From Pseudomonas sp. DC1.2 (lineage in GTDB: Bacteria > Pseudomonadota > Gammaproteobacteria > Pseudomonadales > Pseudomonadaceae): a stretch of DNA of 64,000 nt. A program made the position numbers and the translations under genes. The stretch is taken from contig NZ_CP133782.1 in the NCBI RefSeq assembly GCF_034351645.1, positions 1,741,001 to 1,805,000 of the forward strand, read 5' to 3'. Every line of letters begins with the position of its first letter. The stretch's first letter is position 1. Below the pieces are notes generated by a model. It ran no database searches. It had not been told where the DNA came from and saw only the letters and a program-made list of their open reading frames with translations. This document shows, in pieces, positions 1 through 7,498 of the stretch.

Positions 1-369
1 CCATTGTTCGGCCAACCGGAGTGGTTCCTCGGGATTCTGCCGAGCCAGGCCGGCAATCTGAAAGTATTGGATACCGCGCGTTGGGTCATGCCAGACCGCT
101 ACCGCGACGACTTCCGTCAGGGACTGCAATACATTATTTCGGTTCAGGGCTACGAGTGGGGGCTGGCGGTGCATCAGGTCAGCCGCTCGTTACGCCTGGA
201 CCCGAACGAAATCAAATGGCGCAGCCACCGTGGTCAACGACCCTGGTTGGCGGGCACGGTGATTGAGCACATGTGTGCTTTGCTGGACGTGTCCGAACTG
301 GCCGAATTGATTGCCAGCGGCGGGGCCAAACACATGAACCTCGCCAAGCCGGCGCACAAACCGACATAA
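1..369 (+). CDS. CheW-like chemotaxis coupling protein, C-terminal part
   Basis: The reading frame is open from the first base, so the gene begins before the window; about 122 C-terminal residues are visible. The segment reads as the second half of a CheW-like SH3 fold (a strand around GLAVHQVSRSLRL, then WLAGTVIEHMCALLDV). CheW proteins couple chemoreceptors to the CheA kinase. The gene is followed 87 bp downstream by a classical cheW and a DUF2802 gene, an order known at the end of the Pseudomonas cheA/cheB/motCD/parA operon. By position it could be the ParP-like CheW-domain protein that follows parA, but the diagnostic N-terminus is outside the window. Confidence 0.8.
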   Translation, partial: PLFGQPEWFLGILPSQAGNLKVLDTARWVMPDRYRDDFRQGLQYIISVQGYEWGLAVHQVSRSLRLDPNEIKWRSHRGQRPWLAGTVIEHMCALLDVSELAELIASGGAKHMNLAKPAHKPT

Positions 370-456
370 CAGCTGCATCACAGACACGTGACGGCACATG
401 GATTGCCGTCGCACAGAACACATACCGCCAAGGGCGGTTTTTCGAGGGGTCAGGGT

Positions 457-942
457 ATGAATGATAAGGCGTCGTCTGCAAAGGGTTCCGAAGATCCGAT
501 CCTGCAATGGGTAACCTTCAAGCTGGACAATGAAACCTACGGCATCAATGTGATGCGCGTTCAGGAAGTCCTGCGCTACACCGAAATCGCCCCGGTCCCC
601 GGTGCCCCGAGCTACGTGCTGGGCATCATCAACCTGCGCGGTAACGTGGTCACCGTGATCGACACCCGTCAGCGCTTCGGCCTGATGAATGCCGAAATCA
701 GCGACAACACTCGTATCGTCATCATCGAGGCCGACAAGCAAGTGGTCGGGATCATGGTCGACAGCGTGGCTGAAGTGGTTTACCTGCGTCAGTCGGAAAT
801 CGAAACCGCCCCGAACGTTGGTAACGAAGAGTCCGCCAAGTTCATTCAGGGTGTGTGCAACAAGAACAATGAACTGCTGATTCTCGTCGAGTTGGACAAG
901 ATGATGAGCGAAGAAGAGTGGTCGGATCTGGAGAGCATCTGA
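457..942 (+). CDS. cheW: Chemotaxis protein CheW
   Basis: A 161-residue protein of normal CheW length. The CheW core is clear: FKLDNETYGINVMRVQEV near residues 20-37, then the conserved GIINLRGNVVTVIDTRQRFG stretch around 58-77, and ILVELDKMM near the end. CheW links methyl-accepting receptors to CheA in polar signalling arrays. The frame is open further upstream (from 388), but the ATG at 457 is preceded by a GAGGGG-type ribosome site and matches where CheW homologues begin, so I start there. It lies between a CheW-like gene and a DUF2802 gene, as in other pseudomonads. Confidence 0.95.
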   Translation: MNDKASSAKGSEDPILQWVTFKLDNETYGINVMRVQEVLRYTEIAPVPGAPSYVLGIINLRGNVVTVIDTRQRFGLMNAEISDNTRIVIIEADKQVVGIMVDSVAEVVYLRQSEIETAPNVGNEESAKFIQGVCNKNNELLILVELDKMMSEEEWSDLESI

Positions 943-1335
943 TTGATTCTTGAGGTTGCGGTCATTGTCCTGTTCCTCTTTTGGGCAGGCACTTTGGCGA
1001 TGTTCCTGGCGTACATTCGCGGCCAGCGGTTGATCGCCGCGCAGCAGGCCCAGGGCGATGCGCTGCGCGATCAGCGCATCAAAGACCTGGGCAAACGCGT
1101 CGATAACTATCAAAGCGGCAATGTGCGCATGGGTGAAGACCTGCACGAACTGCGCGCTGTGGTCGGGCCATTGCCGGACAAACTGGCTCAGCTTGAGCAA
1201 CGTGACCCGTCAAGCCTGTCGTTTGCCCAAGCGGCGCGACTGGTCGGGATGGGCGCCACCGTTGATGAGCTGACTCAGGCCTGCGGGTTGACCCAGGCTG
1301 AGGCGGAGTTGATGCGCAAGTTGCACAAGAACTGA
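943..1335 (+). CDS. DUF2802 family membrane-anchored protein
   Basis: A 130-residue protein that starts with TTG directly after the cheW stop codon, so it is probably translationally coupled. It has one N-terminal membrane helix (about residues 3-25), then a charged, probably coiled-coil stretch (about 28-85), then a compact C-terminal helix-turn-helix-like segment (VGMGATVDELTQACGLTQ). The function is unknown; the family travels with Pseudomonas chemotaxis genes. The last third of the gene, from about 1221, is repeated at 10856-10970 at the other end of the inserted island. This left copy is the intact one. Confidence 0.85.
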   Translation: MILEVAVIVLFLFWAGTLAMFLAYIRGQRLIAAQQAQGDALRDQRIKDLGKRVDNYQSGNVRMGEDLHELRAVVGPLPDKLAQLEQRDPSSLSFAQAARLVGMGATVDELTQACGLTQAEAELMRKLHKN

Positions 1336-1668
1336 CGCCTGTCAGAGATTGTTCCCACGCAGAGCGTGGGAACGATCAGTAGTCATCCCCGCGTTCTGTG
1401 ATGTCTTTCTCCGGCATGACCGCCTCCGGGTCCTGCCCCGCAGGAAACTTACCCTTCAGATTCCAGGCAAACGCAATGATCTCGGCGATCGTGCGGTACA
1501 ACTCTTCCGGAATACTGTCCCCAAGCTCCATCCTGGCCAGCAGTTTCACCAGCTCTGGGTTTTCGTAGATCGGTACTTCGCATTCGCGGGCAATCCGCAA
1601 AATCTCTTCCGCCAGTTCGTCGTCGCCTTTGGCGGTAAGGATCGGGGCGTGGTTGCCGTCGTATTTGA
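1221..1668. repeat. Left direct repeat flanking the island (DR-L)
   Basis: This 448 bp segment matches 10856-11303 in the same orientation. By eye, 1246-1624 is identical to 10881-11259 (379 bp). The left edge has five differences within 1233-1245 and the right edge five within 1625-1641. Beyond 1668 the two sequences become unrelated. The repeat carries the 3' end of the DUF2802 gene, a palindrome, and the C-terminal part of the FlhB-like gene. The differences at the edges keep both reading frames sensible, so both versions derive from functional genes. Confidence 0.95.
1347..1377. repeat. Intergenic palindrome (TTCCCACGC hairpin), copy 1
   Basis: A 14 bp stem with a 3-base loop, of the form gattgTTCCCACGC-aga-GCGTGGGAAcgatc, between the convergent DUF2802 and FlhB-like genes. 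There is no T-run, so it may stop transcription in both directions only weakly. The same palindrome occurs at 10982-11012 and, in variant form, at 29365-29395, so it belongs to a dispersed repeat family. Confidence 0.8.
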
Positions 1669-1690
1669 ACGCTTTGTGGCAAGGCTGCAA
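1376..1690 (-). pseudogene. FlhB C-terminal-like gene, 5'-truncated copy
   Basis: The minus-strand frame encodes the same protein as the intact gene at 11011-11340 from KYDGNHAP to the C-terminus (ERGDDY), but its first codons are different and lie in island DNA. An ATG at 1690 leaves an open 104-residue frame with a chimeric start (MQPCHKAF). The homology boundary is near 1669. It differs from the intact copy at one visible residue in the shared part (ILTAK rather than TLTAK). I read it as a fragment left by island integration; whether it is expressed is unknown, as the native promoter and start are gone. Confidence 0.8.
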
Positions 1691-2059
1691 TCGAACTGAA
1701 GGTGGCAGCTTTATTGATAGCGATACGGAAGCGAAATTAATTGAAGTTCAGATTCGTTGCCCGTCATCAGACCAAAATTACACTGTCCCAGTCCATTTCC
1801 TACAGTTTTGTGGGATCTCGCCGGCTTGTGCTAGTTGCTAGTCGTCGGTAATTTAATAACTCATTGAGTAGCTCTGTTCTTCTTAGCGGACTTGGCTAAT
1901 AACGCTTCTTGAATAAAAGCCTTATGTTGAGCTGTGGCTTCTAAATAAATTGGCGCGTGGCTGTTTTAGTAAGGTTGTCTGATTTTTTCTGTGTTGAACT
2001 AATATTTACTATGTAAACAGCATCCATAGCCGTGTATTGAGAAAGCAATAAGGAACGTT
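1691..2059. promoter_or_regulatory. AT-rich leader of the island operon
   Basis: About 370 bp with no convincing gene, clearly richer in A and T than the flanking core genes. It must hold the promoter for the plus-strand operon that starts at 2060. I see no strong consensus -35/-10 pair; a TTGAAC at 1994-1999 is followed by AT-rich sequence but has no good -10 at the usual spacing. The ribosome site AAGGA at 2050-2054 precedes the first ATG. A short frame at 1629-1841 crosses the repeat boundary and looks accidental. Confidence 0.5.
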
Positions 2060-2422
2060 ATGTACCTCGCCAAGGTTAAAGAAATCGCTGCGAATATACT
2101 TTTTCTAGATTCTTCAGATGATATTGAAAGTGACGCATCATTTGAAGAAATAGGCTTTTCTTCCATCGACTTCATTGATTTTTGTTATGAGGTCAAGGCG
2201 CAGATAAATCCAAATGTTGAACCACATGATATATGGCCATTTACCAGGTTGCTGAACGATCCGCAGTTTTATACTGAAGGGTGCTGGACTGAGGTTGGTA
2301 AAGAGCTTGTTAATGAGATATTGGGAGTAGACAGCAGTGTTGAGGTAAATCCCAAATCGCTGGATAAATACTGGACGCCAAAATTCTGTGCACAACGAAT
2401 CGAGACGGTTCTAAATGCCTAA
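2060..2422 (+). CDS. Acyl carrier protein (phosphopantetheine-binding), island gene 1
   Basis: A 120-residue protein. The segment EEIGFSSIDFIDF aligns with the ACP signature (LGxDSLxxVEL), with Ser35 as the likely phosphopantetheine attachment site; the usual Asp before it is Ser34. It would carry the growing acyl chain as a thioester. It is longer than a usual ACP (75-90 residues): the last 50 residues form an extension rich in aromatic residues (for example the DKYWTPKF region). No phosphopantetheinyl transferase or malonyl transferase is in the island, so the host enzymes presumably serve. It overlaps the next gene by 8 bp. Confidence 0.8.
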   Translation: MYLAKVKEIAANILFLDSSDDIESDASFEEIGFSSIDFIDFCYEVKAQINPNVEPHDIWPFTRLLNDPQFYTEGCWTEVGKELVNEILGVDSSVEVNPKSLDKYWTPKFCAQRIETVLNA

Positions 2423-3542
2423 TCTATTCATCACCGGTTATGGCATTGAACAGGCAGCGTTGAACACGTATGACTTGGTTCAATGTCTGACTGAACTCCC
2501 GGACGATTTGCCAGACAACCAGCCAGGAGAGGCGAGGTTGTTAGCGGCGATTGTTCCGTGCATCGCTCGCGAAGATCGGGCCATGCTGACCTCTCAAGCA
2601 ATTTGTAGCCTTAATGTCGCTTTCTCGGCTATGAACATGGCTGAGAAAAACGTTGGCTTCACGCTGGATGAAAAAGATGCCATGTGCGTGTACACCACCT
2701 ATGAAACGGTCCGTGACTTCCATGAGGTGGTCTGGCAATTCAAATCGTCCAGCGAGTGCTACACCGATAAGGCTACTTTGCTCGCCCACCTAGGGAAAAT
2801 GGCCAGTGCCGTGCATCCTTTGCGGCTGTTTCGCAAGCTCCCTACCAATGGTCTCTACCATTTATCAAAGTTCTTCGGGCTTCGCGGTGGCGGCTATCCA
2901 TTGCGCAAGATGTCGTTGGGCGGGCTCTCATTGCTTGAGGAGGCTTTCTATAACTTGCCGTGCAGCGAGTCGAGGGGGGCGTTGATCTGTGCTTATGGTG
3001 ATATGTCCAAAGCCGATAACGCCCAGGTGTTTAAAAAAATGGGTTTGATCGATGTCAGGGAGTCACATCGCTCAAGCGTTCAGGGAACCAGTGGCGCAGT
3101 GTCGCTGGTTGTCGAAACCCCGGATCGGGTTTCACGGGAGCAAGTCCAGCCACTGGCAGAAGTATTTTTGGCGGTCAGTCGATTCTCCACCAGCATGTTC
3201 GCAACTCGGCAGGACTGGGTCGAGGCCTATGCACAACTGGAACCCTGGGTCAGAGACAGTCATCCGGTAGTGGTGCTTTACGACAACGGTGCCCCCGGCA
3301 TCGGCGATGCGGAGGTGCAGGCGTTGGAGAGCTGTTTGAACACTTTCGAATTACGTCGATATAAAACCAGGTCGCGGTATGCGGTGGCCACGAGCGGCTT
3401 GGTCGATCTGGTTTGCGCGTTGGCCGACCCGTCTATCGAGCCGGGCCGGGTGATCATCATCCATGGCGAAGGTGCAGGGATGGGCTTGGGCTTGATCGTG
3501 TTGCGCAAGTCATCAACGCCAACACAGAGGGTGTCGTCATGA
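2415..3542 (+). CDS. Ketosynthase-like beta subunit without catalytic residues (chain-length-factor-like)
   Basis: A 375-residue thiolase-fold protein aligned by eye with the next gene. Where a ketosynthase has the nucleophile (LGLCSAS) this protein has SLGGLS, so Cys is replaced by Gly. The NAHGTST histidine motif is replaced by YDNGAPG, and the second histidine motif is lost. The C-terminal glycine-rich loop (EGAGMGLGLIV) remains. Loss of all three catalytic residues and pairing with an intact ketosynthase suggest a KS-beta partner that shapes the substrate tunnel, as chain length factors do in type II systems. It is not close to the actinobacterial type, which has Gln at that position. It overlaps the ACP gene by 8 bp and the next gene by ATGA. 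Confidence 0.75.
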   Translation: MPNLFITGYGIEQAALNTYDLVQCLTELPDDLPDNQPGEARLLAAIVPCIAREDRAMLTSQAICSLNVAFSAMNMAEKNVGFTLDEKDAMCVYTTYETVRDFHEVVWQFKSSSECYTDKATLLAHLGKMASAVHPLRLFRKLPTNGLYHLSKFFGLRGGGYPLRKMSLGGLSLLEEAFYNLPCSESRGALICAYGDMSKADNAQVFKKMGLIDVRESHRSSVQGTSGAVSLVVETPDRVSREQVQPLAEVFLAVSRFSTSMFATRQDWVEAYAQLEPWVRDSHPVVVLYDNGAPGIGDAEVQALESCLNTFELRRYKTRSRYAVATSGLVDLVCALADPSIEPGRVIIIHGEGAGMGLGLIVLRKSSTPTQRVSS

Positions 3543-4798
3543 ATCAGCAAAAGGTTGTCATCAGTGGTTTCGGTTGTTGCACGCCGTTGGGCGATCACTA
3601 TGCAGCTATTGAAGAAGCGCTATGTGATGGCCGCTCCGGTGTGAGAAAAATCGCCAAATATGATACCGCTACGTTTAAGAGTCATTTTGCAGGAATCCCT
3701 GAGTCAGGAAACTTTCCGACCCCGGGCGAAAGGAGGCGATTCAGTCATGATGAGTTCTACACCCGTAAGGCCATGGAAAATCTGCTGGCGTCGGTGTCCT
3801 TCGACCCGGTCGCCATCGGTGAGCATCGGATCGGTTGTTTTCTGGGTGTCGACGAACCTGTGGTGGACATTCAGCAAACGATCAATTTGGCGTATGAACT
3901 GAACAAGGTTGGCGGGCAGTTTGCCAATCTTGATTTGGCCCTTGAGAAGCACTTTCGAGTGCAGGACTTTATTCGTTACGACCCAACCAATGCGCTGCGC
4001 TCCGTGCATAAGTTTGTACCGTTCAAAGGTCCGGCATCGGTACATCTGGGACTGTGTTCCGCTTCCTTGCAGGCTATCGGTACCGGTTTTCAAGCCGTGC
4101 GGCAGGGACGAGTAGATGCGGCGATCGTCGGTGGTATCTCGGCGAAGGTCACCCCCGAGCATTACATCGGCCTGGAGTCGGTCGATATTATCGCTACCGA
4201 TGAACGACTTGATCCTATGGGCTTGTCACGGCCCTTCGATACGCGGCGTTCGGGTTATCTACCGGCGGAAGGTGCAGTGCTGTTTCTCGTGGAGTCTCTG
4301 GACTCGTGTCTGAAAGCGGGGCGTGAGCCGTTGATGGAACTGGTCGGTTTTGGCACCAGTACCAACGCCAGTCATATCGTCAAGCCGGCACCCGACAGCG
4401 CCGAAATGAAACTGGCCATGGTCCGGGCATTGAGTAACGCCGGGTTGCGAGCGCGTGATATCGGCATGGTCAATGCGCATGGGACTTCAACGATCCTGAA
4501 TGACTATCACGAGTCTGCAGCCATTTGCACTGTGCTTGGAGAACAGGTACCCGTTACCGCCAACAAGTCTTTGCACGGGCACATGATTGCCGCTGCCGGG
4601 GCCATGGAAACCCTCAATACATTGATCAGCCTGCGCTCGGGTTTCATTCCCGGGACGATCAACCTTGAGTCCAGGGACCCCGATTGCTTGGTCAATGTTT
4701 CTCCTTTCACCCAGCAGCGTTCCGTAGATTACTGTCTCAAAAACTCCTTTGGTATGGGCGGCCTCGCCGCGTCGATGATATTTAAAAGAATCGGATAA
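3539..4798 (+). CDS. 3-oxoacyl-ACP synthase (FabF-type ketosynthase)
   Basis: A 419-residue enzyme of normal FabF/KS-alpha length. The catalytic Cys173 sits in LGLCSASLQAIG, His314 in NAHGTST, His348 in NKSLHGHMIAAAG, and the glycine-rich loop in NSFGMGGLAAS, so it should be active in decarboxylative condensation. The open frame extends upstream to 3413, but the ATG at 3539 overlaps the previous stop as ATGA and begins with the usual first beta strand (KVVISGFGCCTPLG). It is the only intact ketosynthase in the island and presumably forms a heterodimer with the preceding protein. Confidence 0.92.
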   Translation: MNQQKVVISGFGCCTPLGDHYAAIEEALCDGRSGVRKIAKYDTATFKSHFAGIPESGNFPTPGERRRFSHDEFYTRKAMENLLASVSFDPVAIGEHRIGCFLGVDEPVVDIQQTINLAYELNKVGGQFANLDLALEKHFRVQDFIRYDPTNALRSVHKFVPFKGPASVHLGLCSASLQAIGTGFQAVRQGRVDAAIVGGISAKVTPEHYIGLESVDIIATDERLDPMGLSRPFDTRRSGYLPAEGAVLFLVESLDSCLKAGREPLMELVGFGTSTNASHIVKPAPDSAEMKLAMVRALSNAGLRARDIGMVNAHGTSTILNDYHESAAICTVLGEQVPVTANKSLHGHMIAAAGAMETLNTLISLRSGFIPGTINLESRDPDCLVNVSPFTQQRSVDYCLKNSFGMGGLAASMIFKRIG

Positions 4799-6036
4799 TG
4801 ACTATAAAAAGCCGTACTTCGTTTGATATTGATAAGTTCAACAAGATGGTTGGCGAGTACGCCGAACAGGCTTACCCGCTGAATTTTCCCGCAGTCATGG
4901 GGTATGAAGATTTCGTGCAGAAATACCCGCCAATGAGCAAGAAAGCGCTCATGGACGTGAGTGATACGCTGATTGACTCCGACAAGCTTAAACAGTGCTA
5001 CGTCATCTCTACGTCGGGCACCACATCGGCCCCTCTAGTGCTGGCCAGTCGTATTTTTCAGCATGTCACAGAGGACAGCTACCCATACCAGGTTCGCAGT
5101 TTCATGGCCGAGCATGTGTTTTGTGCCGACGATATCGTGGTGAATCTCTTGACCGCAGGATGCTTGGGTTACAACTACGAAGGCATGTGCCGGATGCTTG
5201 AGCCGATTGGCTCGACAGTGCTGCCGGTGGGGCGACCCGATGTAATGAACAACATGCCGTCATTGCTCGGCACCATGAAGCGTTTCAACGCAAACGTGTT
5301 GGTAGGTTCACCGACCGGGATCATCCAGATCGCGCAGGCAGCAGAAAAGCTCAACGTGGATCTGGCAATCACCAAGCTCGTGTTTGTGGGAGAGGCGTTC
5401 CATATGGGTAAGCGCGGATTCATTCAGCACTTATGGCCCAAAGCCCAGTTTTACAGTCTTTACGGAGCCACCGAACTGGGATTTGCGGCGGTGAATACAC
5501 CGACAATGGAACCGCATCAGCACTTGATACTTTCTGACTGGTTTTTCATAGAGCAAACCGATGAAGGCGAGTTGCTCTTCACAGATCTGAAAGTTCCGAT
5601 GGTGCCTATCATTCGCTACCGAATAGGTGATGTCGGTGAACTGACCCAAGGGAAAGACGAGCATTACTACCTCAAAATTGGGAAAAGAGTGGCCGAAGAG
5701 TTCAGCCTTGGCGGTCATTGCATCAGTCTGACCCTGGTTGAGCAGGTATTGAGTGCCGCTGGAGTGCCCGCGGAGGCATTTCAGGTGATCTTGTCGACCA
5801 CCGATGCCGGCAAGGACTGCGTAACCGTGCTCGTCGATGTCGAGCCATCGGTCATTGATTCCGCCTGGACGGCAAGCCTGCAAGCGCAACTCTTAGTTGT
5901 CCCGAAGTTGAAGGAGGCGGTGACGCGTGGTGTAGCAGTGGTTAAGTGGGCAAGCAATGTAGATTTCTCCTATAACCCACGGGGCAAACTCAACCGTTTG
6001 CTCGACCGGCGCAATCAACTTCCTATCGCGGGCTGA
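4798..6036 (+). CDS. Adenylate-forming acid ligase, PaaK-like
   Basis: A 412-residue AMP-binding enzyme whose size and motifs fit the phenylacetate-CoA ligase family. Visible motifs are the phosphate loop STSGTTSAPLVL (about residues 71-82), YGATELG (A5), YRIGDVG (A7) and NPRGKLNR near the C-terminus with the A10 lysine. Its start codon shares a base with the ketosynthase stop (TAATG). I infer that it activates a carboxylic acid starter and loads it on CoA or on the island ACP. The acid cannot be read from the sequence; an aromatic acid is plausible from the family but unproven. Confidence 0.85.
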   Translation: MTIKSRTSFDIDKFNKMVGEYAEQAYPLNFPAVMGYEDFVQKYPPMSKKALMDVSDTLIDSDKLKQCYVISTSGTTSAPLVLASRIFQHVTEDSYPYQVRSFMAEHVFCADDIVVNLLTAGCLGYNYEGMCRMLEPIGSTVLPVGRPDVMNNMPSLLGTMKRFNANVLVGSPTGIIQIAQAAEKLNVDLAITKLVFVGEAFHMGKRGFIQHLWPKAQFYSLYGATELGFAAVNTPTMEPHQHLILSDWFFIEQTDEGELLFTDLKVPMVPIIRYRIGDVGELTQGKDEHYYLKIGKRVAEEFSLGGHCISLTLVEQVLSAAGVPAEAFQVILSTTDAGKDCVTVLVDVEPSVIDSAWTASLQAQLLVVPKLKEAVTRGVAVVKWASNVDFSYNPRGKLNRLLDRRNQLPIAG

Positions 6037-6081
6037 TGGGTAATGATTGTTTCGGGCACAGGCAGTGCCAAAGGGGTCTCT

Positions 6082-6585
6082 ATGCTCGACATTTTGCGTG
6101 GTACACCACAGTGGGTTTACGCAGTTTTTTTTATCGTGACGTATTACGGCGTCATTGCCTGCTACAAGAATTATGAAACGAAAAAATCGCTGCTACTGAC
6201 ACCTGCAATATTCGTCGCTATTTCCGTGGCCTCGCTGAAAATCTCACAAGGGTTCTTGGTTCCGCTTTCGGTTTATGCACTGGGGTTACTGGTTGGGTGG
6301 TTGCTTGCCTTGCACTTTTACTCTTACCACACCGTGAAACGTAAGGGTGAGGAGCTGGTGCTGGATGGCTCTATCAAAGTACTGATTGTGTATTGGTGCT
6401 ACTTCGCCTGGCGTTATTACGGCGGTTACCAGGAAGCGATGTATCCGGAACTGGCCAATGAAGTTTCGTTAGTGGCCTGGTCGTCACTGGGGGCTGGGTT
6501 TGTCAATGGTTTGATCGTTGGACGCAGCCTCAGGTTATTGCGTTTTTTCAAGTCCACTAATGTGCCAGCGGTATCTTCTAAATGA
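6082..6585 (+). CDS. Small integral membrane protein, island
   Basis: About 167 residues with four or five hydrophobic helices (around YAVFFIVTYYGVIACY, LLLTPAIFVAISVA, LVPLSVYALGLLVGWLLAL, VLIVYWCYFAW, and a last helix before the basic tail). I do not recognise a characterised family, though the N-terminus MLDILRGTPQWVY is typical of a group of small uncharacterised membrane proteins. The frame is open from 6043; I prefer 6082 because AAAGGGG lies just upstream and the protein then begins in that typical way. It overlaps the next gene by 4 bp, so it is part of the operon. A role in membrane anchoring or export of the product is only a guess. Confidence 0.7.
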   Translation: MLDILRGTPQWVYAVFFIVTYYGVIACYKNYETKKSLLLTPAIFVAISVASLKISQGFLVPLSVYALGLLVGWLLALHFYSYHTVKRKGEELVLDGSIKVLIVYWCYFAWRYYGGYQEAMYPELANEVSLVAWSSLGAGFVNGLIVGRSLRLLRFFKSTNVPAVSSK

Positions 6586-6956
6586 CGGCCTATCTGGAAA
6601 TGTGTCCCCCGGTAATTGAGTCGGAACACGGCTGGAGCAGTCGAGTGAACGAAGGGCGCCTTGGCCTTTACATCGAGCGCTACGGCTCGGTCGTGGTGCT
6701 CGTCGAATTGCTCAATCAGTTTGCCGTGCGTTGCGTGCGAGGGGCTTACGACACGACACGGTCCACGCATTACGTTCCTGCGTTGATTAGCGGGCTGCAA
6801 AGTTTGAACCCGCTGCGGATATCGCGATTGACGGGACGGGTCAGCCTCGACAGCGGCGCAGGGCGCGTCGAAGTGTTCGGTTCGCTTGGCTCGGACAATC
6901 GGAATTGCCTGTTGGCGACCATCACAGTTTTAAACCTCAAGGGGCAGCAGTCATGA
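6582..6956 (+). CDS. Unknown protein, possibly hotdog fold (dehydratase-like)
   Basis: A 124-residue soluble protein. The pattern of a hydrophobic helix VVVLVELLNQFAV followed by VPALISG and regular beta strands resembles ApeP-type hotdog dehydratases of aryl polyene clusters (LEYMAQ...GFLLG), with Glu in VELLNQ at the place of the usual acidic residue. The match is weak and by eye only. It lies between two membrane protein genes and overlaps both by ATGA. If correct, it could supply the acidic residue missing in the second hotdog protein at 7491-7862. Confidence 0.6.
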   Translation: MTAYLEMCPPVIESEHGWSSRVNEGRLGLYIERYGSVVVLVELLNQFAVRCVRGAYDTTRSTHYVPALISGLQSLNPLRISRLTGRVSLDSGAGRVEVFGSLGSDNRNCLLATITVLNLKGQQS

Positions 6957-7498
6957 TCAAACTCATGATTCCATGGTTGTTGTTTCCCTACCTTCTTGAC
7001 TGGCTCGATGGCAACTTTGCGAAAGCCGCACTGACTGTGGCCTTTTTGATATTCCTCCTCTGTTTCGACACCCTTCAAAAGGGCTTCGTGATTGAATGCA
7101 CGTTGGTCATTTGTTTGCTCGGGATGGCGCTGATTTCCTTATATGTTCCGGGGCTCGCCACGTTCGAAATCATCAAGCCGCTTCTGTATGGGGTATTAGC
7201 CGTGGTGGGTTGGTGGAGTGTGGTTCGCAAACAGCCCTTTACCCTGCAATACAGCCGGGAAGGCGTGGCTGACAATGTCCGTCAGTCGAGCGAGTTTTTG
7301 GACATCAACAACACCATCACTAAGGCCTGGTGCATGACCTTCTCAATAAATTGGGGGTTGTCTAGCTTGAGTCTTGGGTTTGAAACGTACTGGCCGGTCT
7401 TTTTGATCGGCTCTTATACGAGCATTTTAGTGGCATCGGTTGTGACGGAAGTTTTCCCCGATGCCTACTTTAGAAAAAGGATTTCAGAGAATGCCTGA
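6953..7498 (+). CDS. Integral membrane protein, island
   Basis: About 181 residues. Four hydrophobic helices fill the first half (starting IPWLLFPYLLDWL), then a polar segment (about residues 90-125, with KQPFTLQYSREG), then two more helices and a basic C-terminus. The ATG at 6953 overlaps the previous stop as ATGA; the longer frame from 6905 would begin inside the previous gene without a better ribosome site. No enzyme motif was recognised. Position inside the coupled operon says it belongs to the pathway, possibly holding the synthase at the membrane. Confidence 0.7.
   Translation: MIKLMIPWLLFPYLLDWLDGNFAKAALTVAFLIFLLCFDTLQKGFVIECTLVICLLGMALISLYVPGLATFEIIKPLLYGVLAVVGWWSVVRKQPFTLQYSREGVADNVRQSSEFLDINNTITKAWCMTFSINWGLSSLSLGFETYWPVFLIGSYTSILVASVVTEVFPDAYFRKRISENA

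Noticed and set aside
1629..1841. 70-codon plus-strand frame across the left repeat boundary
   Set aside because: It starts opposite the flhB-like fragment and runs into AT-rich DNA with no ribosome site or recognisable protein features.
1994..2022. Sigma-70 promoter at TTGAAC for the island
   Set aside because: No acceptable -10 hexamer lies 16-18 bp downstream, so I do not call it.
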